NCBI GenBank assembly: GCA_017512175.1 | Contig: JAFWHA010000016.1 | Span: forward strand, 1-32,673 | Length of the DNA stretch: 32,673 nucleotides | Origin: Candidatus Saccharimonadota bacterium | GTDB taxonomy: Bacteria > Patescibacteriota > Saccharimonadia > Saccharimonadales > Saccharimonadaceae | Direction of reading: 5' to 3' | In this document: piece after piece, positions 8,093 through 15,017 of the stretch | Layout of the letters: each line of letters opens with the position of its first letter | How positions within the stretch are numbered: the first letter of the stretch is position 1 | Program-made: the position numbers and the translations under genes | Notes under the pieces: generated by a model | What the model was told of the DNA's origin: nothing | The model's database searches: none | Seen by the model: the letters and a program-made list of their open reading frames with translations, nothing else

Positions 8093-9361
8093 ATGACATT
8101 ATCAGAAGAGTTAATTTGGCGAGGTTTTAAAGCTGAAACCACTATCAAAGATCCTAAATTTTTGGATGAAAAATCACATAATTTTTATCTTGGGGCTGAT
8201 CCGTCTGCGGATAGTCTGACTATTGGTAATCTTGCAGCACTAATGATGTGTGCAGTTTTTGTGCGACATGGTTATACTCCGTATCTTTTGGCAGGGGGCG
8301 CAACTGGACAGATTGGCGACCCAAAAGACACCGTAGAGCGTGATTTGAAGCCGCTAGAAGAGGTAGAATATAATAAGCAATGTATCTCGGCACAAATGGG
8401 CAAAGTCCTCATGAACGCTGTTCCAGAAGGTTTTAAGAGTAAAAATCTTAAAATGCTAGATAACCTTGACTGGTTTAAGGATATGGGTTATCTAGAATTT
8501 TTGCGTAAAATTGGTAAGAATTTTTCTATGACACAGCTGATGGATAGGAAATTTATCAAATCGCGCATGGGGGAAGGTGGCTCTGGTATATCTTATGCAG
8601 AATTTAGTTATACCTTGATTCAAGGGTATGATTTTTATCACCTTTATAAAGAATATGGTATAGATTTACAGCTTTGTGGTGCAGACCAATATGGTAATGC
8701 TTCTACGGGCATATCTTTGATTCGTAAATTAGAAAATGCAGAGGCCCATGTCTGGAGTACGCCACTGATTATCGATCCGGTAACAGGGCGTAAATTCGGT
8801 AAATCTGAAGGAAATGCGATTTGGCTTTCTGCAATGCCGACAGAACTTCCGTCTGGTCTTATTTCTGAGAACTATACAACAGTGTTTGATTTTTATCAGT
8901 TTTGGCTTTCTCAGCCGGATACATCGGCGGAATATTTGTTGAAGATTTATACGATTTATGAGCGTGCGGAGATAGAGGATATCTTAAAGCGTCATAATGA
9001 GCACCCAGAGGAGCACATTGCTCAAAAAGCCTTAGCAAAAGGTGTCACAGAGGTAGTGCATGGTGCTGAAGCTACAGAAGCGGTAATTTCTTTGTCGGAG
9101 AAGCTCTTTTCTAAGGACGTCGTTTTCTCGGAAGGAGATATTGAGCAGGCAGCATTGATTTTGCCAGTCAAGCCACTAGGTGCGACTCTGGTTGATGATT
9201 TGGTTTGTACTGGCCTAGTTTCTTCAAAATCGGAAGCGCGTAAAATGATTAAATCAGGAGCTATATCTGTTAATGGTCGCAAAATTACCAATGAGGCGGA
9301 GGTGGTGAATTTCCCATCTATTCTGAAGAAGGGGAAAAATAAGTTTGCTGTCGTAAAATAA
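8093..9361 (+). CDS. tyrS: Tyrosine--tRNA ligase
   Basis: 422 aa, standard bacterial TyrRS length. It charges tRNA-Tyr with tyrosine using ATP. Seen: FYLGADPSADSLTIGN, where TIGN (43-46) takes the place of the class I HIGH motif; GGATGQIGDP (68-77); a tyrosine-binding segment SYTLIQGYDFYHL (~172-184) and GADQYGN (196-202); KFGKS (234-238) as the KMSKS loop; and a C-terminal S4 RNA-binding domain from about residue 357. Asn at the last HIGH position is a variation, but the rest of the active site is complete. It appears monocistronic. The downstream 160 bp hold a short tandem repeat and the terminator of the convergent gene at 9523. Confidence 0.97.
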   Translation: MTLSEELIWRGFKAETTIKDPKFLDEKSHNFYLGADPSADSLTIGNLAALMMCAVFVRHGYTPYLLAGGATGQIGDPKDTVERDLKPLEEVEYNKQCISAQMGKVLMNAVPEGFKSKNLKMLDNLDWFKDMGYLEFLRKIGKNFSMTQLMDRKFIKSRMGEGGSGISYAEFSYTLIQGYDFYHLYKEYGIDLQLCGADQYGNASTGISLIRKLENAEAHVWSTPLIIDPVTGRKFGKSEGNAIWLSAMPTELPSGLISENYTTVFDFYQFWLSQPDTSAEYLLKIYTIYERAEIEDILKRHNEHPEEHIAQKALAKGVTEVVHGAEATEAVISLSEKLFSKDVVFSEGDIEQAALILPVKPLGATLVDDLVCTGLVSSKSEARKMIKSGAISVNGRKITNEAEVVNFPSILKKGKNKFAVVK

Positions 9362-9431
9362 ATTTACGTACGACCAGGCTTGCTATTTATAAGATAAAGA
9401 CTATGGTGGCAACGCTACTATTATTGAAGCA

Positions 9432-9480
9432 GAATTTAGAGTTCGAGGTGGAATTTAGAGTTTGAAGTGGAACTTAGAAC
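9432..9480. repeat. 19-bp tandem repeat, ~2.6 copies
   Basis: GAATTTAGAGTTCGAGGTG (9432-9450) is followed directly by GAATTTAGAGTTTGAAGTG (9451-9469), two mismatches, and then by the partial copy GAACTTAGAAC (9470-9480). It lies between the convergent 3' ends of tyrS and the 9523-9825 gene. No function can be read from it. Confidence 0.75.
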
Positions 9481-9486
9481 AGGAAA

Positions 9487-9511
9487 AAGGCGCCATGAAT
9501 TATGGCGCCTT
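9487..9511 (-). terminator. Rho-independent terminator of the 9523-9825 gene
   Basis: A perfect 10-bp stem (AAGGCGCCAT / ATGGCGCCTT) with a 5-nt loop is followed on the minus strand by TTTTTCC. It sits 12 nt past the stop codon of the minus-strand gene. Confidence 0.85.
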
Positions 9512-9522
9512 GGGTGAGTAAA

Positions 9523-9825
9523 TCATTCTCTCATATCTTCGAGCTCTTTGATGATAAGCCTTTCGGCTCTTTCGAAACTCAGCACCTCGCGGCTATTAGG
9601 CTCGATGGCCAGGTTTTCTTTGAGTGTGAGGATGCCATAACTGGCAAATAACGTATTTAGAAACAATCTGTTACTACTCTTTTTTATAATCTTCTTCCGA
9701 AGAGGCTTCAGACTGTTTTCAGTCGCATTTATCTCGTGAAAGTCGAAATAGATGTCGACGGCGTTATGCCCAGTACGAAGCACCTGGATGCCTTTATGGG
9801 ACCCATCAGTTTTCTTTTTACTCAT
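9523..9825 (-). CDS. Small protein of unknown function, 100 aa
   Basis: I do not recognise a family. The protein is charged and probably soluble, with a Lys-rich start (MSKKKTDGSHKG), a central segment VDIYFDFHEIN, a basic stretch LRKKIIKKSSNR, and an acidic C-terminus (IIKELEDMRE). It has no signal peptide or membrane helix. Expression signals are complete: a TTGACT-17-TATAAT promoter, a ~50-nt leader with an AAGGGGGT SD (9831-9838), and a strong hairpin terminator. The leader contains a small palindrome, CTAG-attaa-CTAG, at 9850-9862. The gene is divergent from the small gene at 10093; both share the canonical-promoter and SD style that differs from most housekeeping genes here. A real gene is likely because the signals frame it neatly. 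Confidence 0.75.
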   Translation of the reverse strand: MSKKKTDGSHKGIQVLRTGHNAVDIYFDFHEINATENSLKPLRKKIIKKSSNRLFLNTLFASYGILTLKENLAIEPNSREVLSFERAERLIIKELEDMRE

Positions 9826-9881
9826 TTTTTACCCCCTTATTAAGGTACACTAGATTAACTAGCACAACAGTTCATTTTTCT

Positions 9882-9910
9882 ATTATAGCATAGACTTTTA
9901 AAAAAGTCAA
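9882..9910 (-). promoter_or_regulatory. -35/-10 promoter of the 9523-9825 gene
   Basis: On the minus strand TTGACT (9905-9910) and TATAAT (9882-9887) are separated by 17 bp. Expected start near 9875. Confidence 0.8.
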
Positions 9911-9998
9911 TAGTAGAAATATGATATTACTGACAATGTATAGTTTTTGAAGCTGAATAGGGGTTAAAATGCTTATGCTGGGCTTTAGCTTATTTTTA

Positions 9999-10007
9999 TG
10001 CTAAAAT
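9999..10007 (+). promoter_or_regulatory. Extended -10 promoter of the 10093 gene
   Basis: TGCTAAAAT is an extended -10 (TG at 9999-10000, TAAAAT at 10002-10007). No good -35 is seen. It predicts an ~80-nt leader before the ATG at 10093. Confidence 0.5.
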
Positions 10008-10092
10008 GTAGTTAATAAACCTTGGATTTGTGCCTGGGGTTTATGCGTTTTCTCTGCAACGAAAAATTCTAAAAAGGAGGGTGATAAGAATT

Positions 10093-10545
10093 ATGGACAG
10101 AGAAAATTATTTACAGACACTGGAGGCACTCATCAAAACCAACGCGAGTATCGCTGCAAGCTCTGCTAGCGAACATGAAGCGAAGCTTCTTAAACTCGAG
10201 AATATGGCCTATCAGGAGGTGATCCAAAAAATTAAAAATGGTGCATATTCTTTTGATGAGCAGAAAGACGAGGAACTCGAGGCAACTTGGTTGGCTGAGG
10301 TAGGGTTGATTAATCATGCGAGAAGTGCCGATGCGGCACGAGTGTGTAATGCGACTATCAGCCACAGAACAAAGCAAGCAACTGACAGTCCACAGTACGA
10401 TCGTTATGGTTTACCTGTCGATCGCGAAAGACGGTTTTTCTCCGAATTCTTTGAGCGTTACCACGAAGAAGAATGGGGAGAGACTGATGAGGTGTATCGT
10501 CTTCAACAGAGTGCCAAAAAACACGGTTGTCATCTATCTGCATAG
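10093..10545 (+). CDS. Small protein of unknown function, 150 aa
   Basis: Not recognised. The start is the ATG at 10093 (MDRENYL), chosen for the strong SD AAGGAGG at 10074-10080; a longer frame from 10030 would lie within the leader. The first ~70 residues look helical and charged (LQTLEALIKTNASIAASS, EAKLLKLENMAYQEV). The second half is polar with an acidic/aromatic region (RRFFSEFFERYHEEEWGE). It has no membrane helix or signal peptide and appears cytosolic. Codons are more GC-rich than in the neighbouring tyrS. It is followed by a near-perfect terminator, so it is probably a single-gene unit divergent from the 9523-9825 gene. A function cannot be assigned. Confidence 0.75.
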   Translation: MDRENYLQTLEALIKTNASIAASSASEHEAKLLKLENMAYQEVIQKIKNGAYSFDEQKDEELEATWLAEVGLINHARSADAARVCNATISHRTKQATDSPQYDRYGLPVDRERRFFSEFFERYHEEEWGETDEVYRLQQSAKKHGCHLSA

Positions 10546-10609
10546 CAATAGAAAGGAGAAGGTTGAGACTTGAACTAGGTTTGCTATGAACAGCTAAAGC
10601 ACAAAATTA

Positions 10610-10640
10610 CCCCAGGTTGGAATTTAACCTGGGGATTTTT
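10610..10640 (+). terminator. Rho-independent terminator
   Basis: CCCCAGGTT / AACCTGGGG forms a perfect 9-bp stem with a 7-nt loop, followed by ATTTTT. It terminates the 10093-10545 gene. Confidence 0.9.
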
Positions 10641-10716
10641 ATGTGATAGGTTTTTAACTAAATGGACTAAAACAATTTAGGCTAATCTCGACCTTTTTTC
10701 TTACTTATTAAAGTGT

Positions 10717-10722
10717 TACAAT
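10717..10722 (+). promoter_or_regulatory. -10 box of the phosphomannomutase gene
   Basis: TACAAT lies 24 nt before the ATG. The start near 10729 leaves a short leader containing GGAG at 10736-10739, spaced 7 nt from the ATG at 10747. Confidence 0.5.
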
Positions 10723-10746
10723 AGTAAAAATAAGTGGAGCTAAATT

Positions 10747-11592
10747 ATGAAAAAAGTATTATCTTTCGACATTGATCAGACTCTAAACGTTGCTAAAACG
10801 CCTATTCCAGAGGAAATTGCAGATTTGCTGATTAGATGTCTTGACCATTTTGAGATTTGTCCGATTTCTGGTCAAAAATTCGATCAATTCTTGATTCAGA
10901 TTGTAAATCCGATGCTAGAACGGGGAGTGAAACCGACCCAGCTTGAGCACCTACATCTTTTTGTGGCTCAGGGCACACAGTATTATCGCTATGCTAATTC
11001 TACTGCAAAGAAATATAATCTCGGGGCAGTTTCTATTAAAATGACGAAGGAGCACCCTTACGCAAAATATAACGAAAATAATTGGGAACAAGTTTATAAT
11101 TTTCCGTTGAAACCTGAGGAAGTTGCAAAGATTACTAATGCGATTGAGACAGCCGCAAAAGAGTTAGGATTCTGGGAAGAAGACAAGCTAAAGAAAGGCG
11201 ATGAAATTATCGAAAATCGTCTTTCACAGGTAACTTTTTCGGCTTTGGGGCAGAAGGCTGGTACGGAAGAAAAGTACGCTTGGGATCCAGATTGTAAGAA
11301 ACGTAATCAGATTGTAAAACGAGCTAAGGAGATTGCGCCGGAATTTGATTACGAAGTGGGAGGGACAACTTCTATCAATGCTATAACTCCAGGTATGAAT
11401 AAGCAGTTTGGCATGAATAAATTGCTTAAAGAGCTGGATGTCAAAAAGTCTGAGATTCTTTATTTTGGCGATATGACTCAGCCTGGCGGGAATGATTATC
11501 CAGTAGTGCAGATGGGAATTGATACGATTACCGTGCGTAGCCATGAGGATACAGCTTATGCTCTAAGAGGAATCTTAGGGGTAATAGATTAG
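10747..11592 (+). CDS. HAD-superfamily phosphomannomutase (eukaryotic-type PMM)
   Basis: 281 aa. Seen: HAD motif I FDIDQTLN with D8 and D10; motif II around PISGQKF (S41); a cap region with ENRLSQVTFSALGQKAGTEE, equivalent to the PMM family block ExRxGMLNVSPIGRxxxxEE; then DCKKRNQIV, GMNKQFGMNKLL (motif III lysine) and YFGDMTQPGGNDYPV (motif IV; family FGNETxPGGND). The block order matches alpha-PMM enzymes, best known from eukaryotes, which interconvert mannose-6-P and mannose-1-P for GDP-mannose synthesis. It is cytosolic. The upstream GGAG and short leader set the start. A different sugar-phosphate substrate is possible. It is followed by tpiA, which has its own promoter. Confidence 0.82.
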   Translation: MKKVLSFDIDQTLNVAKTPIPEEIADLLIRCLDHFEICPISGQKFDQFLIQIVNPMLERGVKPTQLEHLHLFVAQGTQYYRYANSTAKKYNLGAVSIKMTKEHPYAKYNENNWEQVYNFPLKPEEVAKITNAIETAAKELGFWEEDKLKKGDEIIENRLSQVTFSALGQKAGTEEKYAWDPDCKKRNQIVKRAKEIAPEFDYEVGGTTSINAITPGMNKQFGMNKLLKELDVKKSEILYFGDMTQPGGNDYPVVQMGIDTITVRSHEDTAYALRGILGVID

Positions 11593-11683
11593 ACTTGATA
11601 TAGACAAAATTATTAAACCGCATGGTTTTTGGCGTGATTTTGATGATGCAGGGCTTAATTTTCTGATTTTATAATGAGTGTGC

Positions 11684-11689
11684 TATAAT
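11684..11689 (+). promoter_or_regulatory. -10 box, leaderless type (tpiA)
   Basis: TATAAT ends 6 nt before the ATG at 11696. It excludes the in-frame ATG at 11678, which lies upstream of the -10. Confidence 0.65.
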
Positions 11690-11695
11690 AAAATC

Positions 11696-12466
11696 ATGAA
11701 AACTTATATCGTGGGCAACTGGAAGATGAATTTCACTGTAGGTGATGCTTCCGTTTATCTTCATAAACTTTTAAAACGTATTAAGCCGGCACGAAATCTT
11801 CAGGTAGCAATTGCGCCTTCGACGATTGCTCTTCAGCCGTTGTCGCTACAGATTGACCGCAAGAAACTAAAATTGGCGGCCCAGAATTGCTGTGGCAAAG
11901 ATTATGGGGCTTATACTGGAGAAACCGCTATTTCCCAGCTTAGAGGGATGGTTGATTATTGTATTGTGGGGCATTCTGAACGTCGCTATGTCTTTAATGA
12001 AACAGACCAACAGATTCGGGAGAAGGTAGCAGCATGCGTTCGCAATAATATTACTCCTATTCTCTGCATAGGGGAGACAGAGTCCGAGCGTACTTTTGGC
12101 GAAACGAGAGATGTTTTGAGAGATCAGCTTTCTTCTGGCCTAAAAGATGTTTCTAGGGAAGATTTAGAGAAGTGTATTATCGCGTATGAGCCAGTTTGGG
12201 CGATTTCTAGTGTTAAAGGTGCACGTCCTGCTACTCCTGATGATATAGCAAACAGTATTAAAATTATCAGGGAATTTTTAAGAGAGATGTACGGTAAGAC
12301 AATAGAGGAAAAAATGCCGGTGCTTTTTGGGGGGAGCGTTAATCCTTCGAATGCCGGAGCCTATTTGACTATTCCTGGCGTGAACGGCTTATTGATAGGT
12401 GGCGCTTCGTTGATAGCGGACCAGTTTGATGATATAATTGAAACAGCTAAGAAAGTTGCAAGTTAG
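11696..12466 (+). CDS. tpiA: Triose-phosphate isomerase
   Basis: 256 aa, standard TIM length. It interconverts dihydroxyacetone phosphate and glyceraldehyde-3-phosphate. Active-site residues are all visible: N8 and K10 in GNWKMNF, H93 in VGHSERR, E165 in AYEPVWAIS, and the phosphate-binding loops FGGSVNPSNAG and LLIGGASL. The start at MKTYIVGNWK is chosen for the family N-terminus and the TATAAT 6 nt upstream. It is cytosolic. A disordered tail-anchored protein gene begins 14 nt after the stop and is probably co-transcribed. The enzyme would process the triose phosphate released by the phosphoketolase encoded at 2161-4466. Confidence 0.97.
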   Translation: MKTYIVGNWKMNFTVGDASVYLHKLLKRIKPARNLQVAIAPSTIALQPLSLQIDRKKLKLAAQNCCGKDYGAYTGETAISQLRGMVDYCIVGHSERRYVFNETDQQIREKVAACVRNNITPILCIGETESERTFGETRDVLRDQLSSGLKDVSREDLEKCIIAYEPVWAISSVKGARPATPDDIANSIKIIREFLREMYGKTIEEKMPVLFGGSVNPSNAGAYLTIPGVNGLLIGGASLIADQFDDIIETAKKVAS

Positions 12467-12480
12467 TAATAGGAAAGAAC

Positions 12481-13899
12481 ATGCCGAAGGACCCTGTAAA
12501 ACCAGAAACCAGCAAGAAAGCGACTCAGAGGAAGACGATGGATGGTTTTTCGCGCGTGAAAAAACCTATAAAAACCACGCAAGGAACTGCCAGCCAGAGT
12601 GTGAAGAAGCCTATTACTCGGAGTGCAAAGAAATCTGCTATAAAACCTGCTCTAAAGGTCGCAGAGGCTCCAGAGAGACCGGCTGTGGCTTCCAGGGGTA
12701 GATTCATTGATTTTTCGCCTAGCCATTCGAAAACGCCTCTGATGGCCTTAAAACAGCAAAATGGTGGTTTGACACCTGCAGAAAAAGCAAAAATAGCGGC
12801 AAATTTGCCGTCTCGTCGTCCGACTCCAGATCGTCCGATTGATCATCCTCCAGTACCACGTCCACCACGTACTCGTCCACCACGTCCTGAGCCGGTCAAA
12901 GTGATTGAAGAATTTCCTGAGAATGCCGCTGTTCGGAGACCGCCACGTTCGCGTGTACCGATTAAACGTCCAGTGCGGATAACTACTGCTAGAAGTAATA
13001 TGCCTCAGATGGAAACTCCTACTAAGGTAGTACAACACGCAACAATAGTTACTACTGCAGATGGAGTAATGCCAGAAATTACAAGCTCGAGGTCTTCGCA
13101 TGTGCGCCAGCCGATGAGTTTTTCAGGGGTTACTCGTTCTGGTGCGGTAACAATGCCAGCTTCTCCTGGAACGTTGGATAGACAGGATTCTGAGATTTCT
13201 GATGACGGATTTTTCAAAGATTCTTCGCCGCTTATGAGTGATGAGGATCTTTCTATCGCGCTAGCTGGCTTTGCTGATGATCCAGAAGATAATTCTGATT
13301 TTACTTCGCCACTTACGGACAATCTTTCGCGAGAAGCGGCGGCTTTTGCGGAGGAGATTGAGGCATTAGACGATATTGATGAGATTGAAGATTTTGTGTC
13401 GGAGCCGAAGGCGTTGTTTGAAGATGATGAAAGCGATGATTCTGAAGAAAAACGTGATGATTCGAACAGGCGTGATAATCGTTCTAAGTCCCCAACTTAT
13501 CGTCCGCCATCTTTGAATGGTAAATCACCATTCCTTTCCTCTGTAACTGTAGAAAAACGTCCGCTTTCTGGTGCAGCGGCGGTAACTACTACTGCAGTGA
13601 CGTTCGAAGATGGGGAGATTGTCGGTGGCAGATTGGCAAAGAGTGCTAAAGCCACTCAGAAAGAGAAAAATCCGCTGAAATTAGTCCGTCCGAAGAATGT
13701 CTATGCTAAGCGACAAGATGATGACTCTCGTGATGATGGTTTAGGGAGAAAAGATAGTAGCTCGAATAGTCCTCGTGAGACCTTAATTATCACTACTCCA
13801 GAGAGCAAGACGCACAATATCGGGCTTTTGATCGCGATTGCACTTACTATTTTACTAGGGGTAGGAGTAGGCGCATTGATTTATCTGATGTTCTTCTAG
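12481..13899 (+). CDS. Disordered tail-anchored membrane protein, unknown function
   Basis: 472 aa, no recognised domain. Residues 1-60 are Lys/Thr/Ser-rich and basic. Residues ~100-150 are Pro/Arg-rich with repeated PPR and RPP steps. Residues ~220-320 are strongly acidic (DDPEDNSD, EEIEALDDIDEIED, DDESDDSEE), and another mixed-charge linker follows. The last ~28 residues are one hydrophobic helix (IGLLIAIALTILLGVGVGAL) ending at the C-terminus. With no signal peptide, the topology suggests a tail anchor with the long disordered region in the cytoplasm; this is inference. It follows tpiA by 14 nt with an AGGAAA SD, and a bidirectional terminator lies just downstream. It may organise envelope or secretion components, but nothing in the sequence proves that. 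Confidence 0.8.
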   Translation: MPKDPVKPETSKKATQRKTMDGFSRVKKPIKTTQGTASQSVKKPITRSAKKSAIKPALKVAEAPERPAVASRGRFIDFSPSHSKTPLMALKQQNGGLTPAEKAKIAANLPSRRPTPDRPIDHPPVPRPPRTRPPRPEPVKVIEEFPENAAVRRPPRSRVPIKRPVRITTARSNMPQMETPTKVVQHATIVTTADGVMPEITSSRSSHVRQPMSFSGVTRSGAVTMPASPGTLDRQDSEISDDGFFKDSSPLMSDEDLSIALAGFADDPEDNSDFTSPLTDNLSREAAAFAEEIEALDDIDEIEDFVSEPKALFEDDESDDSEEKRDDSNRRDNRSKSPTYRPPSLNGKSPFLSSVTVEKRPLSGAAAVTTTAVTFEDGEIVGGRLAKSAKATQKEKNPLKLVRPKNVYAKRQDDDSRDDGLGRKDSSSNSPRETLIITTPESKTHNIGLLIAIALTILLGVGVGALIYLMFF

Positions 13900-13925
13900 G
13901 AGGGTAATTTGGAAGAACAAAAAAT

Positions 13926-13949
13926 AGCCTTTTTTGAAGGCTGTTTTTT
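13926..13949. terminator. Bidirectional rho-independent terminator
   Basis: AGCCTT / AAGGCT with a 5-nt loop is flanked by GTTTTTT on the plus side and by ATTTTTT when read on the minus strand. It can end both the 12481-13899 transcript and the minus-strand tRNA transcript. Confidence 0.8.
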
Positions 13950-14004
13950 ATATCTGAAGCTGTTTGACGATTAAGAAATGTCTTGTTTTGATACTTAGTG
14001 CTTT

Positions 14005-14079
14005 TGGTGCGAGTAGAGGTAGTCGAAACCTCATCCCAAGTTTGGAAAACTTGTATACTAGCCGTTGTACGATACTCGC
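14005..14079 (-). tRNA. tRNA-Gly (UCC)
   Basis: Read on the minus strand: acceptor GCGAGTA pairs with TACTCGC, then A73 and an encoded CCA. The D stem is GTAC/GTAT, the anticodon stem CAAGT/ACTTG is perfect with loop TTTCCAA (anticodon TCC), and the T arm is GAGGT-TTCGACT-ACCTC. All four arms close. The D-stem G-T pair and the 4-nt variable loop fit tRNA-Gly. It lies 10 nt downstream of tRNA-His and is probably co-transcribed with it. Confidence 0.93.
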
Positions 14080-14089
14080 TTGTATCTAA

Positions 14090-14167
14090 TGGGGCGGGTG
14101 ACTGGAATCGAACCAGCGACCTTCTGGACCACAATCAGACGCTCTAACCAACTGAGCTACACCCGCC
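14090..14167 (-). tRNA. tRNA-His (GUG) with encoded G-1 and CCA
   Basis: On the minus strand: G-1, acceptor GCGGGTG/CACCCGC, C73 and an encoded CCA. The D stem is GCTC/GAGC, the anticodon loop TTGTGGT (anticodon GTG), and the T arm contains TTCGATT. The extra 5' G facing C73 is the histidine identity element. The anticodon stem has one A-C mismatch next to the loop. The GUG anticodon is a queuosine target, relevant to queH at 27719-28471. Confidence 0.95.
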
Positions 14168-14214
14168 ATATCATCGTGGTCTTTTTGATATTTGGAATCT
14201 CTGTGGCTTCTTAA

Positions 14215-14243
14215 ATTATAACAAACTAGCTTGGTTTTGGCAA
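14215..14243 (-). promoter_or_regulatory. tRNA-His/tRNA-Gly promoter
   Basis: On the minus strand TTGCCA (14238-14243), a 17-bp spacer and TATAAT (14215-14220) lie about 47 bp upstream of tRNA-His. This is a good consensus promoter for a two-tRNA transcript ending at 13926-13949. Confidence 0.8.
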
Positions 14244-14260
14244 ATGTGCTTTGATGTTTT

Positions 14261-14357
14261 CTAGATACTACTTCTGTGGCTAGGGGTGGAAGGCGCTTTG
14301 GCAGCCGGTCGATTTTAGATGCCACTTCTGCGACTAGGGATGGAAGGAGCTTTGGCG
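14261..14357. repeat. 54-bp-spaced direct repeat at the 3' end of the 14315 gene
   Basis: 14261-14302 and 14315-14356 are about 83% identical (7 mismatches in 42). On the minus strand the coding copy reads AKAPSIPSRRSGI-stop and the downstream copy, in the same frame, AKAPSTPSHRSSI-stop. A single TAA at 14315-14317 separates them. Confidence 0.8.
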
Positions 14358-14830
14358 GTGCCTAGAGTAGGTCTTCTAACGCCTAAATTTGGAGAGCTTT
14401 GGCTTGCGCCCATGTGGGCGTTGCCGGTTTGAGCATTACCGATTCTCGCTCGTAAACCTGCGCTTGGTTTTCCCATGCTACCGCTAGAGGCCTCTTTGGC
14501 TCTAGTCATGGCGATATCCATGGGATTAGCGGTTTCGGAATTGTTGCGACTGTTGACTCTAGCGATGGCAGTGCCGGCAAGCTTTTTTGCTCTCTGAACA
14601 CCTAGATACTCGTTAGTAATGCGAGAGTTCTTGTATCCTTGAATGAATTTTCTTTCTGCATCAATGTCACGACGGGCAGAGAAAGTTTCTCCACTTCCGC
14701 CCGCAGCTCCGAAATTACTGCCGCTCTGACTTTTGGCATAACCGGAAGAATGAAAAATATCTTCTTTTTTGTCATTTTTCATGGCGTATTTTAATAGTAA
14801 TTTATCGCTACTAGATCGGCTTATATCCAT
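14315..14830 (-). CDS. Disordered basic protein, unknown function, 171 aa
   Basis: Not recognised. The start is MDISRSSSDKLL at 14830, because TATAAT ends 6 nt upstream; longer in-frame starts lie above the promoter. The N-terminal ~40 residues could be helical, followed by Gly/Ser-rich sequence (GAAGGSGETFSAR). A possible helical core spans ~55-90 (RDIDAERKFIQGYKNSR and EYLGVQRAKKLAGTAI). The C-terminus is Ser/Pro/Arg-rich and low complexity. It has no signal peptide or membrane helix, is probably cytosolic, and may bind nucleic acid or a partner protein through its basic tail. A diverged in-frame copy of its last 13 codons plus stop lies just downstream, so the protein may once have been 18 residues longer. 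Confidence 0.7.
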   Translation of the reverse strand: MDISRSSSDKLLLKYAMKNDKKEDIFHSSGYAKSQSGSNFGAAGGSGETFSARRDIDAERKFIQGYKNSRITNEYLGVQRAKKLAGTAIARVNSRNNSETANPMDIAMTRAKEASSGSMGKPSAGLRARIGNAQTGNAHMGASQSSPNLGVRRPTLGTAKAPSIPSRRSGI

Positions 14831-14836
14831 AAGGGT

Positions 14837-14842
14837 ATTATA
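14837..14842 (-). promoter_or_regulatory. -10 box, leaderless type
   Basis: On the minus strand TATAAT ends 6 nt before the ATG at 14830. It sets the start of the 14315-14830 gene. Confidence 0.65.
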
Positions 14843-14910
14843 GCACGGTTTATCCTTAAATTGGAGTATGTTGTAGGAGTAGGCTGTATAGCGTGAATAT
14901 GTCATAATGC

Positions 14911-14939
14911 TTGACAAAAATAGGAAAGTGTGCTAGAAT
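14911..14939 (+). promoter_or_regulatory. -35/-10 promoter of the 15018 gene
   Basis: Consensus TTGACA (14911-14916), a 17-bp spacer and TAGAAT (14934-14939). Expected start near 14946, giving a ~72-nt leader. Confidence 0.88.
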
Positions 14940-14945
14940 GAGAGG

Positions 14946-15017
14946 TACAATACCATTTGCTGGTTGGGAGTCCAGCACGTAACTTAACAATACCATTTCT
15001 TAAAGGAGGACAGAAAT
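14946..15017 (+). promoter_or_regulatory. Structured 5' leader with direct repeats
   Basis: The leader holds an 11-bp direct repeat CAATACCATTT (14948-14958 and 14988-14998). A hairpin TGCTGG/CCAGCA (14958-14963 with 14972-14977) lies between the copies. A strong SD AAAGGAGG follows, shortly before the ATG at 15018. The complement of the repeat (ATGGTATTG, 16236-16244) reappears in the 3' UTR of the same gene. Confidence 0.55.

Noticed and set aside
10549-10609. SD-like AAAGGAGAAGG after the 10093 gene
   Set aside because: The only following ATG gives a three-codon frame; nothing is encoded before the terminator.
12525-13101. Minus-strand open frames opposite the disordered tail-anchored gene
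   Set aside because: They mirror the biased Pro/Arg/Lys codons of the plus-strand gene and have no promoter or SD.
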